64,000 nt of DNA from Oxyruncus cristatus (Eukaryota; Chordata; Aves; Passeriformes; Cotingidae): assembly GCA_013399855.1 (NCBI GenBank), contig VXAY01004089.1:376365-440364 (forward strand), written 5' to 3'. This document shows, piece by piece, positions 35,293 through 46,538 of this stretch; within the stretch, counting starts at the first letter, position 1, and every line of letters starts with the position of its first letter. The position numbers were made by a program, and so were the translations under genes. The notes under the pieces are model-generated. The model worked only from the letters and a program-made list of their open reading frames with translations. It was not told the DNA's origin and made no database searches.

Positions 35293-35510
35293 ATGCGCGG
35301 GAGGCGCCGAGGCCGCCCCGAGCCGGGAGCCCCCGGGCAGGGCGCGGCGCCTNNNNNNNNNNNNNNNNNNNNNNNNNNNNNNNNNNNNNNNNNNNNNNNN
35401 NNNNNNNNNNGGCCCCGCGGCCCCGCCGCCGAGAGGAGGGAGCTGGAGCGGTTCCTGCTCCTGCACGGGCTGTCCCTGCGGGACGCGGCGCGGGCCGAGC
35501 CCGCCATGCG
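35293..35510 (+). CDS. KCNAB1: KCNAB1 first exon, Kv-beta-1.2 type (contains gap)
   Basis: After the gap the frame reads GPAAERRELERFLLLHGLSL then RDAARAEPAMR. Human Kv-beta-1.2 has AAEQKYVEKFL, HGISLQETTRAETGMAYR at the same place, directly before the common core, so this is its orthologue. The proposed start, ATG at 35293 with A at -3, is in frame with this only if the 58-base gap has its true length. Its MRGRRRGRPEP start does not resemble the human MHLYKPA start. The end is uncertain: three tandem donors follow (see findings), and only the first, after 35510, keeps phase 2. Confidence is high for 35411-35510 and low for the 5' half. Confidence 0.75.
35353..35410. other. Assembly gap (58 N)
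   Basis: Run of N inside the GC-rich Kv-beta-1.2-type exon. The true length is unknown, so reading frame across it cannot be trusted. A second two-base N run lies at 35611-35612. Confidence 1.
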
Positions 35511-35556
35511 GTACCTCTGCGGTACAGGTACCTCTGCGGTACAGGTACCTCTGCGG
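35511..35556 (+). repeat. KCNAB1: 17-bp tandem repeat carrying splice donors
   Basis: Two exact copies of gtacctctgcggtacag (35511-35527, 35528-35544) and a 12-base partial third. Each copy starts with a potential donor gtacct, so candidate exon ends are 35510, 35527 and 35544. Confidence 0.95.
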
Positions 35557-35702
35557 GGCGCGGCCCTCAGGGGGCACGGGCTGGGGCCCTCCTCGGCTCC
35601 GGGGGGCTTCNNTTTCTGGGTGTCCTGAGCGCCCCGAGAGCTGGGATGTGCGCGTGTGACCTGTTCTCTTAAAGCTCTGAATTTGAACTTTTTCTTCTGA
35701 AG

Positions 35703-35837
35703 TTAGTCGCAGAATCCCAGACTGGTTTGGGTTGGAAGGGGCCTTGAAGTCCATCTCGTTCCAACCCGCTGCCATGGGCAGGGACACCTTCCACTAGCCC
35801 AGGTCGCTCCAAGCCCCGTCCAACCTGGCCGTGGACA
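35703..35837 (-). mobile_element. CR1 LINE 3' end, antisense
   Basis: gcagaatcccagactggttt, gggttggaaggggccttga, ccatgggcagggacacctt and gctccaagccccgtccaacc read as the reverse complement of the CR1 3' module. It begins less than 200 bases after the Kv-beta-1.2-type exon. Confidence 0.95.
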
Positions 35838-37515
35838 ATTGGGGGATGGGGAAAGTCACACTGAGTTTTCCACCTCGGGGTCTGAACCCCGAGACCCTCT
35901 GCCCTGCTTATGGAGCAAATGGACTGGAAGCCCAAGAACCAGCATCTGGCTGGGTTCAGGATGGGAAACACATGACTTCTGTGTTAGAAGATGTGTCCAA
36001 GGGAGAAGGTCTTATCCATGCAGAGAGCTGGAACAGCCTGGGGAAAGAGGGTGTAGGCTGGGGATGCCGGGTGAAGAAGACATGGGTGTGCTCAGTCCAT
36101 CAGCTGTCATTGTGTTTTGTTTCTGAAGAGGTTCGTTTTGAAAGGATGATGTTCCACGTGGAAAGTCCACGCGTTCTCCATGCTTCCAATAAAAGCAAAT
36201 TTTCTTTGAGATGTTTGCTTTCCTGAGAGGTTGATCTCTGCCCATGGCCTGTCTGAGCCTAAAACTGAAATAAGACAGTATGACCGCTGTTTTTGTGGAT
36301 CCAGCACAGTTGTGTCCCAGCTTTAGCTGCTGGCTGGGGAAATTTCGTGTTGTTGGAGACATTGCTGAGGAGACACAGGGGCTGTGAAAGAGCAGCTTTG
36401 GAGTTGGAATCAGGAGAAATGGCAAAGGCTTTGTACCACTGCTCTGCTGTGGAGCAAGTTGGGGTGACACAGCCTGGAAAGCTGAGAGAGAGGACTGAGG
36501 ACACAGTGCCTGGATGGTGAAAAGGGGGAACATCCACAGGCAGTGGATTGGCATCCCAGGGACACCGTGCTTGGAGCAGAGCTGGGACTGGAGTCAGCAG
36601 GAGCTCCTGGGTCAGCAGGAGCAGTGCTGTCCCCGAGCCAGATACTCTGATGAACTGGGGGTTTTGGGCCTGGAAAGTTCCCGCCCTTTAATGAGAAATT
36701 CTCTTGCTCCTTCTGGTGATGCTGATACCACATGGCAACTGTCTTTGAAATGGTTGGTATCAGTGCACACCTGTAAACCACCACTTCTCTGGTTTCTCTC
36801 TAATTCTGCACTTTCTGTGGTGTTTTTCTTCTGTTGCCCAGACTCAGTTTAACCCTCGCTGTGCCCTCGCTCAGGAGCACAAGTGATGCTGTAGGCACAC
36901 AGTGTTCCCATGAAGTGGTTGTGATCTGAAATGTCCTCCACAGGAGATTATCCTGCCAAAGCCCTGGTGTACAGACACCTGACATGGGACTGGGCTGCTG
37001 CTGAGTCCAAAAGGCATCGCTCAAAACCTGATGGTAACGTTCATCCCTACATTCTGCTGCACCAAAAACATGCCCAGCCTGGGGCAGAAACCCTGCAAAA
37101 GAGGTTGGGTAGAAAATTTCTGTTGATTTGGATCCAGAACCTGCTGGAGACGGAGTCTTAAGCCATAGGAAAATGTAATTAATGAGAGATTCTGGGACTG
37201 CTGAGCTGCAGGGCTGGCTGGGTTGGCCTTGGGGGCTGAGGGTGGTGGCTGCAGGCTCGGCTCGATTTTGGCTCTGTTCACACACCTTCGTCCACCTCTG
37301 CTTCCTGGCTTAATAAATGGAGTATTCCTCGTTCACCAGAGCCATTACTCATGGGGAAATAAAGCATGTGCTTAATTTCTGCTGAAGCTGATGGATTGGA
37401 GCATATGCTTCATTTGAGGTGTGTACATTTTTCACAGCTGACAGAAGCAGCCGTAACATATTGAGCTTCCCATGGATCCAGGGGGTGTATCCAGGGGAGA
37501 GGGGGCTCTGAGGAG

Positions 37516-37565
37516 GGCCCTGCTCCAGGCAGGAGGGATGCCTGGAGCAGGGCCAGGCATCCCTC
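37516..37565. repeat. Two overlapping perfect inverted repeats
   Basis: Hairpin 1: arms 37516-37531 (ggccctgctccaggca) and 37539-37554, 16/16 paired, 7-base loop. Hairpin 2: arms 37533-37545 (gagggatgcctgg) and 37553-37565, 13/13 paired, 7-base loop. The right arm of the first overlaps the left arm of the second, so the two cannot form together. Confidence 0.95.
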
Positions 37566-38578
37566 ACATGCTGCTTCCATAGTTTATTTGCTCTTCTAGA
37601 GGTACGGGGCCCTTCTAGTCTGATCGTGAGCTTGAAGATTTTCTTTTCTCTTTCTTGTTTTGCCTTCCAGATGTTTCCTCAGCTCTCCGTAGGTCCAGCC
37701 TAAAGACAGCACAATAAATCTCTTTTTTTATTAAGATCTATTTAATTATGTGTGGAAAGTGAACAAGAAATACTTGCTAAATACTTGTAAGCTGGTTCAT
37801 TTATAGGATAGTTCCTTTTCCTTTCCTTTGCCTTAGCCAGCACAGCTTAGTGCAGCTTGTTACAGAGGAACCCTAAGTGCAGCAGTGGATGAGCCTGGCT
37901 TGTTTCTGATGACAACAGCATTTCTCTGAGATGAAACACCATTTACAAAATGAATTTGGTGTCCTATTGTCCCATGGGGTGCTCATTGCACAGCTTCCTT
38001 CCACACACACTTCGCTGGGGCTTGAGGTCTGTGCTCACCCTGGGAAGCCATGGCTGCGAACCCTCTGGATATTCTGCTCCTTCATGGTTAAACAGTGTCT
38101 GTGAGCTGGGGCAGCTGCACTTGGAGAGCCTGGAGGTGAAATGTTATATGTATATATATGTCTGCAGAAGCATCCAGGCAGCTTTTGCAAAACAGGCAGT
38201 TGGCAAATGTTAGGGATGGAAAGTATTTATGGAGGTCACGGAGTCCCGAGGCACTGCTGGATTAACCCACAGCGCGGCCTCCCAGCTGGGCTGCAGTTTG
38301 CTGTTTGTATTTCCTCTGGGTTAGATTTCACTGAGGTTCTGCTCCAGGGGGGTGAGTTCTTCCCACAGCACTCAAGCCCCTGGCAACCCCACTTGACATG
38401 ACCCTCCTGGAGTGTCCTGTGGGAGCCCCCCTGGAGTTCCTGCATCCCAAGAGAGCACTGGGATGCTCTGGCCTGTTTCTGGTACTTTGATTGCTTAAGC
38501 TAATTAAAATTTGGGAATTTAGGATTGTGATGCTGAAGCTTTTTTACGACTGGCTAGCAGGTAGCCCTTCACAGGATG

Positions 38579-38634
38579 TTCCCTTCTCCCTTTTTTCCCT
38601 TTTTTTCCTCTTTTTTTCCCTTTTCCCCTTTCCT
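38579..38634. repeat. Polypyrimidine tract
   Basis: 56 bases of only C and T on the + strand, roughly mirror-symmetric around cctc (ccctttttttcc / ctttttttccc). Such tracts can form triplex DNA. It also resembles an extended splice-acceptor tract. Confidence 0.85.
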
Positions 38635-38655
38635 GGCTGGAAAGGGAATTGTGCC

Positions 38656-38711
38656 GGTGCTCCTGCTGAGCCTCGTCTCCGCTCCCTGCAGCCACATCAG
38701 TGGTGCAGAGC
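38656..38711 (+). repeat. 56-bp direct repeat, copy 1
   Basis: Begins ggtgctcctgctgagcctcg and ends cacatcagtggtgcagagc. Identical over all 56 bases to 40457-40512. It contains a splice-acceptor-like cgctccctgcag. I do not recognise the family. Confidence 0.95.
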
Positions 38712-39944
38712 TGACATCCAAGCCCTGCAGCCAGCTCTGGCCACCCCTCTTCAAAGGGATACAGCAAAGTGGGCTCTGGAAAGCAGAGGGGTCCGAGGGA
38801 TGGGATTGTCCCTGCACTGGGTGATTAAACAGGGTTTTAGCTTAGGGAAAAGATGATTGACAGGGATTACAGATGTGTTTAAATCAGGAATAGCTTGTGG
38901 CAAGTCACTCACCGACCCCCATAACACAGGAACCAGGGCAGGGGGAGCAAATAAAATTTGTGGACAGCAGGTTTAAACACAGAAAACCCTTTCCCAGCAT
39001 CTTGTGATGAAATTGGGGAATTCCCTGTCATGGGATGCTGGAAGTACCAGCATGTTGAAGATGTTATCAGGTATCAGCCAAGGTATTAAGTACCAAGGCA
39101 GGGTTTAACCTGGAGCAGGCAGAGCCCTTTTGTCAGCCCTTATCCCTTTCTCTGCTGCCGTGTTTATACCCCCACAGAGCTACCCCAGAAGAAGGGAATT
39201 TGGGAGCGACCCCTATGCCATAGCTGCTTTTCCAGGCTCCCTTAGTGAGGCTCATTTTATGCATTGGAGCTTTAAAATATCTAATCTTTAGATGGCAAAA
39301 GATATCAGAGCTCTTGATGGGGTCCTGTAATCCTGCACTGTAATCCCGTCCTCATCTGCTCCATCCGGAGCCCCACTGCATTATATTTATGGGATATGGC
39401 TTACAGCCTTAATGTTGTCCCTATTTCCTGTCCAGGTTGATCCACAGAGCCACATCCAGCTGTGTCCTTTTTTTAACAGTCAGTGTCATGTGTCAGAAGT
39501 GTTTTTTTAGCCTTTTTACTCTGTTCAAACTACCCAGCTGCTACCTGGTGCAGTGGTGATGGCACACACGCCCATGGCTCCCACGGTCCTTCTGCCAAAT
39601 GACTTCAGTTCCTTGGGCCTTGTGTCATTTCTGTGGGATCCTCACCCAAACCATGCACTGATGGGGAGGATGGGATGGAAATGGGACTGTGTGGGCTGGG
39701 ATGGGAACAGGGTATCCCTTGGTGTGCATGGTGTTGGTAGACTGGGGCTTGCTCCTTACAGGGAGAAATCCCATTTGATTCCTCCAAGGAGTGGTGCCTG
39801 TGGCTGTGTCAGCCCCACGCCCCGGCCGGGTTTCAGCAGGAGGAGCTCCTGCTGCACACACAGGACTGGCTCCTGATCCTGCTGCTTCCAGTGAGATCCT
39901 CCCACTGCCTGAAGGGGCTCTAAGAGCTGGAGATGGACCAGGGC

Positions 39945-40155
39945 CTGAAGGGACAGGACACAGGGAATGGCTTCCCACTGCCAGAGGGCAGGGCCAGATG
40001 GGATATTGGGAAGGAATTCCTCCCTGTGAGGGTGGGGAGGCCCTGGCACAGGTTGCCTGGTCTAGTGGAAGGTGTCCCTGCCCATGGCAGGGGATGGCAC
40101 TGGATGAGCTTTAAGGTCTCTTCTAATGCAAACCCTTCCATAATGATTCCATGAA
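39945..40155 (+). mobile_element. CR1 LINE 3' fragment with internal deletion
   Basis: Sense: gggacaggacacagggaatg, ggcttcccactgccagaggg, ggatattgggaaggaattcc, ggaggccctggcacaggttg. It then jumps straight to tctagtggaaggtgtccctg, missing about 80 bases that other copies have, and ends in cttccataatgattccatga. Confidence 0.93.
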
Positions 40156-40456
40156 GTCCTCACAAAGCCATGTACCAGCTCAGACTCAGCCTGCTGGTGC
40201 TGCCAGGGTTATTCCCACCTTTCTGTCAGAAGCTCCCATGCTGTAGGTTCTTGGCTTGTGGGGAAGACAAAGCAGACTTTGCCCTCCCAGCTGCCCAGCA
40301 CAGCAGAGAATCCCAGCCAACCCTCGGCTGCTCCGGCCGCTGCCCAGCAGGAATTTGCACATTTGCTGCGTTTTTTCCCCACACCTTCTGCTCCTGTCAA
40401 GCTGTGGCTGCAGGGCCTGTGCTGCCAGGTGCTGGTCCAGCCCCATTCCGTGGGCA

Positions 40457-40512
40457 GGTGCTCCTGCTGAGCCTCGTCTCCGCTCCCTGCAGCCACATCA
40501 GTGGTGCAGAGC
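40457..40512 (+). repeat. 56-bp direct repeat, copy 2
   Basis: Exact copy of 38656-38711, 1.8 kb downstream in the same orientation. The flanks differ on both sides. Confidence 0.95.
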
Positions 40513-42623
40513 AGATCCAACATCTCTCCAGGAGGCTGACTTGAAAGTTTGGGATATTTCTGGGTGTATTTATAGGCAGGTTTGAAGTCTGTAGTCTGTG
40601 CCCTGCAGTGAAAGTCAGTCCACGTGGTCTCAGTTAAGACAGGTTTTATCTGGGAGTCTTTGGGCTGAGTGGGATCTGCTGGGATGGGAACATCACCCCA
40701 CACTGCACCGACAGCAATTGCTGAGGGTGGGTCCAAGGAGGGTTGAATTTAGGAAAATACCAGCAAACCCTCCTCTCGTGGCTTCCAGGTTTGTTTCAAG
40801 GCTCCATCCTTTAGGAAATGGGGATAAATCCCGGCTCAGCAGGGGTCAGCTTCGATGCCAGGCTGAGAGCGGGTCTCTGTCACCAGCCCTGGTGTGTGCT
40901 CTGGCAGGTGGGCTCGGTCCAGGCGGGGTAAAAATGAATTTTGATCTTCAGAACAAGTCCAATATTGATACAATGGCAACTCTTTTGTCTTGCTAAATTC
41001 CATCATCTTTCTCTCTCCCTGCAGTTACTGCTCCAGCCCTGTGCCCATCCCTCCTGCTGCAGCTCTCCCAGGATGAGCAGAAAATTCCCCTTTCCTTCCC
41101 CAGCAGCACAGGACTGTGGCCCAGTCCATGCTTGGAGAGTTCCCCGATTGTCTCTCTGGGTTATTAATCCTCCTTTGCACACTGATGATTATTAACAGTG
41201 AGTTTTCATTGCATTCAGAACTTGCAGGGCTTGCAAGCTTGGGGTAATGTAAAGAGGGAAATTTCCCTGGAAATGCCAATTTTTGTCCAAATTCCAAAGG
41301 CAAAAAGTTTAGGATCAAAGAACCTTTCTGAGACCTGAGGGTAGGAAGATGGACCTCGGGAAGAATTTGGCAGAAACAGAGCAAGTGTGTGAGAGGAGAA
41401 GCTGCAACACAATTCCGGGGAAGCTGAATTTTATGGGAGAGCACAGGGGCCCCTCTCATGGAACTGCAGTTCTCTTCCTCAGAGTGACTCCAGCATCAGG
41501 AAGTAGTTGCCAGCTCGGGGAGGTGGGTGGACATTTGGGTTCTGGTGGATGCCAGCCCTGAGGAGGGGGTGCCCCTTCAGGGCACGGAGCAGTGCTTCTC
41601 ATATGCCTTGTGGTGCTGCGTGCTGTGAAACGCTGCAGTTGACCAGAGCATTTCTGGGTGGTTTTTCCAGCACTGCCTCTCCTCTCGTCTGGGCACTCTG
41701 TCCAACGTGTGCTCTGGGATTTCCAGCATCACCCTGCGTGCTCAGCGAGGGATGGAGCTCAGTGGGGCTGGTCTTTATGCCCCTCTTGGAGCCAGAAGTT
41801 GCTTTTGTTGCAGTCTAAGCAAGTTAAAATGCTCAGCTGAAATGTGTTTGTATCACTCCGTGGCTTTCCCTGTGCTGAGGTGAGCACCTCTTGCTTCTGC
41901 GTCTCCCATGGTGTGCAGAGGGATGTGGGCAGCCGGGTGTCCCCTGCTCCACCGAGTGCTACTGGGGAGATGAAAGGCAGCTTTTCCGTGGATAAACTGT
42001 CTGTGCAGACCTGCCTTTGCCTGATAAGCTTTTTCTTCCTTGTTTTCAGTGTGTTTTCATAGTAGCTTGGCTCTGTCCCTGCACCAGAAAGACTCCAGAA
42101 GTCAACAGTGTTCCCATAATTCCAGTAGCACGGTTGCTGTTTTCTCCTGGGGTGTTTGTGAAGTACACGGGGGTCCTTGGAGAGTCCAAAGGGGCAGGAT
42201 GAGGCTGTTGTGGGGAGCTGCTCCCTGTGGCTCAGTCACCAGCAGGGTGAGGGTTCCTCCCACCCCTCGGTTGCCCCCCCCAGCTGGGAGGTTGAAAGGC
42301 ACTTTTTCACTGCAGAAAAAGACACAATCTGTAGATTGCAGGAGTAATTATTCATTTCCCCTGAGGGCCTAATGAGCGGTTATGCATTTGGCAGTAAGTA
42401 ATGATCCTCTTGCAAATCTTTTTGTTAATTAAATGGGCGCCATTCCAGTATGAAAGTGGTTGTTCGATTTTTTGGGATGTGCTTGGAGATCAGGGGCTAC
42501 TTGCCCAGCCAGCACCGACCCTGGGAAGTACAGAGAATCCTTGGCTTGGAAGTGCTTGGCAGTGCCTGGAGGTCACCTGAAGACTGGGCAGTGCCTTGCA
42601 CTTAATTTACTAAAAGGACATTG

Positions 42624-42765
42624 CCCCATCCCTGGAAGTGTCCAAGGCCAGGTTGGACGAGGCTTGGAGCAACCTGGGACAGTGGAAGGTGTCCCTGCCC
42701 GTGGCACGGGTGGGACTAGATGGGCTTTAAGGTCCTTCCAACACAAACCATTCCATGATACTGTG
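42624..42765 (+). mobile_element. CR1 LINE 3' fragment
   Basis: Sense: ccatccctggaagtgtccaa, ggcttggagcaacctgggac, gtggaaggtgtccctgcccg, gctttaaggtccttccaac and accattccatgatactgtg. Confidence 0.95.
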
Positions 42766-44232
42766 CTGCTCTGAAGTACATCATGCTCTTGCCTTGGGTG
42801 CCAAAAATCCCAAAGTTAAAAGCCTTTGCAGAGGGTTCTGGAAGTGAAGAGGGCAAAGGGAAATTAGGGAGCCGAGGAGTCACCGCAGACCCCGGCTTTG
42901 GCCTGGCAGCAGAGTGCTCTGCTCGCGCCTGCTCGGGTACAATGCAGGCTCCAGGAGTCCTGAAAGGCTGATTTCTAACTAGCACTGTAGGGCTGGTAAC
43001 TAAGTGGCAGAGGAACTGCTGATGCAGCAGGTTTTTTTCCATATCCCTTCCCCAAAGAGGAGCCTGGCAGTGTGACCAGGCAACGATAAAATTAATTGGG
43101 CTGAAGATCATTCCTTAGTAATCTGCTGGGTTTCAGCGAACAACGTTGTCCTGGGTGACATGCTAATTCTCCTCAGTGACTAATTCCAGCACATGCCTCA
43201 TTCTTTGGGGATGCTGGGCAGTGTGCAGAGCTTTGTCTCTGGTGCAGGACTGAGGTTTTGTGCCGGTTTTGCTGGATGCAGCTGATGGGATTCGTACCCT
43301 GTGTCACTCACTTCAATAATTAGAAATGCTGTTGCAGCTGAAAGAGAGACTCTCAGGAGAAGAATTAAAATTCTTCTTTGAAAAATGCTATTTGGGAAGG
43401 TGATATTTTAATAGTGCTTATTGTTCAGTGGTGACTTATATAAGATAATGACTGATGGATGACACTTGGCTTTCATGGAGTTGCTCACAGGCCCTGCATT
43501 GGCTGGAGGAGGGTGAGCTCAGGTAAAAACTGAGGGTTCTTGAGAGAGGAGCACGTTTGATGAAGGGGTATCCATTGGAAAAGTGTTTTCCAAACAACCA
43601 AGCTGTAACTCATCTTTATTCTGACCCTCTGCCAGCTCATCTCGAAGAATCCAAAGTTATTGCATGATAATTACCCACCCATCTGCTCCAGCGCGTCCCA
43701 GAAAAGGGCAGCACGGAGTTGTGTGTTGTCCAGCATCCAAAATCAACACCTCAGCAACATATTTCTTCATAGAAGTTAATTTAGAGCTTTAAGCTGTTAC
43801 AGGTAATGCTTGGGTGAGATTTGACGTGTGTGAATAACAGAGTACTGTACATAATTGCCTAAAATCTGCTGTTCAGCAAGCACAGCCAGGCTGGAAGAAC
43901 ACGGCTTTACTCAGAATATATTTACCCATCAGGTGATGCAAAGCACCTGGGGAAAACCTGCATTTTCTGTATGCACAGCCTAGAACATGAGTATGGCAAA
44001 GGGAGAAGCATTTCCTTGCAAGAACTGGCACAACGACTCTGAATACCTGAGGGTCCTGCTGCTGCTGCCGGGGACGCTTCTCTCCTCTGGGTCTGGGGTG
44101 GATGCTTAGTTACTGGGATACCTGAATTAGGGGCTCCAGCCTCACCTGGGGGAGGGGGAACACCCCAATAAAACCTCTTGTACTGTACAGTGGAGCTTCA
44201 TGCAGCTCTAAGTGTTTTAATCATATTTAATC

Positions 44233-44283
44233 AAGAATCATAGAGTGGCTTGGGCTGGAAGGGACCTCACAGACCATCAAGTG
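44233..44283 (-). mobile_element. CR1 LINE 3' terminus, antisense
   Basis: aagaatcatagagtggcttg, ggctggaagggacctcacag and accatcaagtg: only the last 50 bases of a CR1 3' end, reversed. Confidence 0.85.
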
Positions 44284-44756
44284 CTCAGTGTAGCACAATA
44301 CATTAATATAACGGTGATTTCTGGAGCCCTTCGTGTGAGCCACTGGCTTTCAGTCAGCTGGGAAATGGAATAGATAGCACGGAAAAATTGAATTACCTGG
44401 TGTAGAGCAGGGATACAGCAGCTAATGGGCAATAGGCACCATCAGGGGGGTGTTCTACCCGAGGGAAGAGTGACCTGTTAATTGAATTGGGTGCCCGGTG
44501 ATCCCATCCTCCTTGTCAGACACGGAGGGCTCTGGGTCTCCATTCTGCTATTGATCCTTTCCCATTGTATTAAGCCATGATTTACTGAGTCTTGCTCAGA
44601 GCTGGCTGGTGCAGAGCTCTCTGGTGGCGGGAGCCCCCTCGGTGCTGGGGCTGTCCTGGGGTGCTGTCAACTCTCAGGGGGTGCTCTCACACCCTGCATG
44701 GGACTGGAGAGCGAGTGCTGAGATTGGAGATCAGATGGGAGTTTGCTCTTGGATTC

Positions 44757-44927
44757 ATAAAATCACAGAATCCTACAGCACTTCGGGTTGGGAGGGACCT
44801 TTAAGATCACCCAGTCCCACCCCCTGCCATGGGCAGGGACACTTTCCACCAGCCCAGGTTGCTCCAAGCCCTGTCCAACCTGACCTTGGACACGTCCAGG
44901 GCTGGGGCAGCCACAGCTCCTCTGGTG
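44757..44927 (-). mobile_element. CR1 LINE 3' end, antisense
   Basis: Reversed module: aaaatcacagaatcctacag, gggttgggagggaccttta, ccatgggcagggacactttc, ggttgctccaagccctgtcc and ggctggggcagccacagct. Confidence 0.95.
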
Positions 44928-45437
44928 CTGTATTTATCACACCCCAGCCCTAACACACAGCCCTTGGTGGCAGAGCAGCCTGGCTCTGTGCTCTCACACC
45001 CCAGTTTGGGTCCCTCCTGGGTGGACAGGGCCCTGGGAGCTGCCTTGGGCTGTAACAGATCTCCAGTGCCATCAGAGGCAGCCCGGGCTGGGCACTGCCC
45101 CCAGCCTGGCTCAAAACCTGCCAGAGCGATGCCTTTTAACTAAAACCCGTTTAATAGGAATTTTGATCAGTTTTCCTCAAGTGCAATTACAAATGCAAAT
45201 GGAGTTTTTGATGTGAAACCAGCGGAAATGTGGTGACTGTTGGCTCGATAAGCGCGGGGCTTTTGTTCCGCAGCTCATTTCCTCGCCCAGCTTCCAGCAG
45301 TGTTATCAAAGGGAACCGTTCCTGGTGGGTTTAGATGTATCCCAAAGAGCTACAAATCACTGCAGGGTTTGTCGCTGCTGCTTCCGACAGGACCCCTCCT
45401 CAGATGAGCAGGGAGAAGCTTGTCCTGGCTCTTAATT

Positions 45438-45449
45438 GGGATTAATCCC
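45438..45449. promoter_or_regulatory. Palindromic bicoid-class homeodomain site
   Basis: gggattaatccc is a perfect 12-base palindrome with two overlapping TAATCC cores, the preferred site of K50 homeodomains (OTX, PITX, CRX, GSC). An octamer ATGCAAAT (POU class) lies at 45193-45200. Function is inferred only. Confidence 0.35.
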
Positions 45450-46385
45450 AGGGAAGCCCTGTCGGGAGCTGCCTCCTCATGCCGGCACTCCGGGGTGGCA
45501 GCGCTCCTTATCTCTCCAGTGTCCATATCAGCCCAATTGAGGGAGATATAACGGAACTGCCGCAATCCTCAGTAATTATCCCAGCTGGAAACCTGTTCCC
45601 AAACAGCTCTGGAGAGGGAGGGAGCCAGCACAGCGATGAGCACGGGCTGTGACTGTCACCAGAGCTCTTACGGTCCAATAAAACTTCTGTTGGGACATAA
45701 CGGGGAATTGCCCTGGGCGTGTCCTGCTGCGCTGCGGCAGAATTACGGGTGCGAGTCTGAAAATCAGGGATTTGGGACAGCACATTCAGATAATTCTGGG
45801 GAAGGCCAGTCCTGGAGACCGCTGCCTGAAATGTCTGTGTGGGGTTTTGGAAGCTGGCTGTGATGGCTGCAACCAGATCTGGGCTCTTGGATAAAATAAA
45901 GAAGGACATCTTTGTATGGAAAAGCTCCAAGGGCACTGCTTCTGGAGCAGGATCCTGCCCTCGTGGTGCTGCCAGCTGCGCTTTCAGTGCTTCCATGCAA
46001 TTTCCTGAGGTCTGGTCCATCCAAGGACATTGCATGCAAAGTCTAACTGAGCATCTGTCAAAACATCCAGTGTGGTTAAAACTCTCCCATGAAGGCTGAA
46101 ACCATATTTTTGATGTGTCTCTAGCCTGGGAGCGCTGACTTTTCTGTCCTGCTGCATCTCTCTGGTCCTGGGGCTGCTCCATGGGCGTGGATGGCAGGAC
46201 CCTTGGGCACTGGGAGCAGAGGGAACACTGTCAGGGCGGAGGGAACACTGCCAGGGTGATACAACTGCTGGTGCTTAAGGGCTGTGCTGGGTTTTGCACC
46301 CAAACCCCTCGTTAGGTGCTGGGTTTGCCAGGGTGCTGGGGGGTTTTGTCTGCAGACCCCTGGCTGAGGTCCCATAGCAGTGCAG

Positions 46386-46538
46386 GGAATCAGAGAATCA
46401 TGGAATGGTTTGGGTTGCAAAGGGCCTTTAAAGGCAATGACCCCTGCCATGGGCAGGGACACCTTCCACTAGCCCGGATTGCTCCAAGCCCTGTCCAATG
46501 CGGCCTTGGACACTTCCAGGGTGGGGCAGCCACCCCCT
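46386..46538 (-). mobile_element. CR1 LINE 3' end, antisense
   Basis: agagaatcatggaatggttt, gggttgcaaagggccttta, ccatgggcagggacacctt, cactagcccggattgctcca and ttggacacttccagggtgg. Confidence 0.95.

Noticed and set aside
45508..46182. 224-codon minus-strand open frame
   Set aside because: No recognisable family, and it overlaps an AT-rich block better explained as regulatory DNA.
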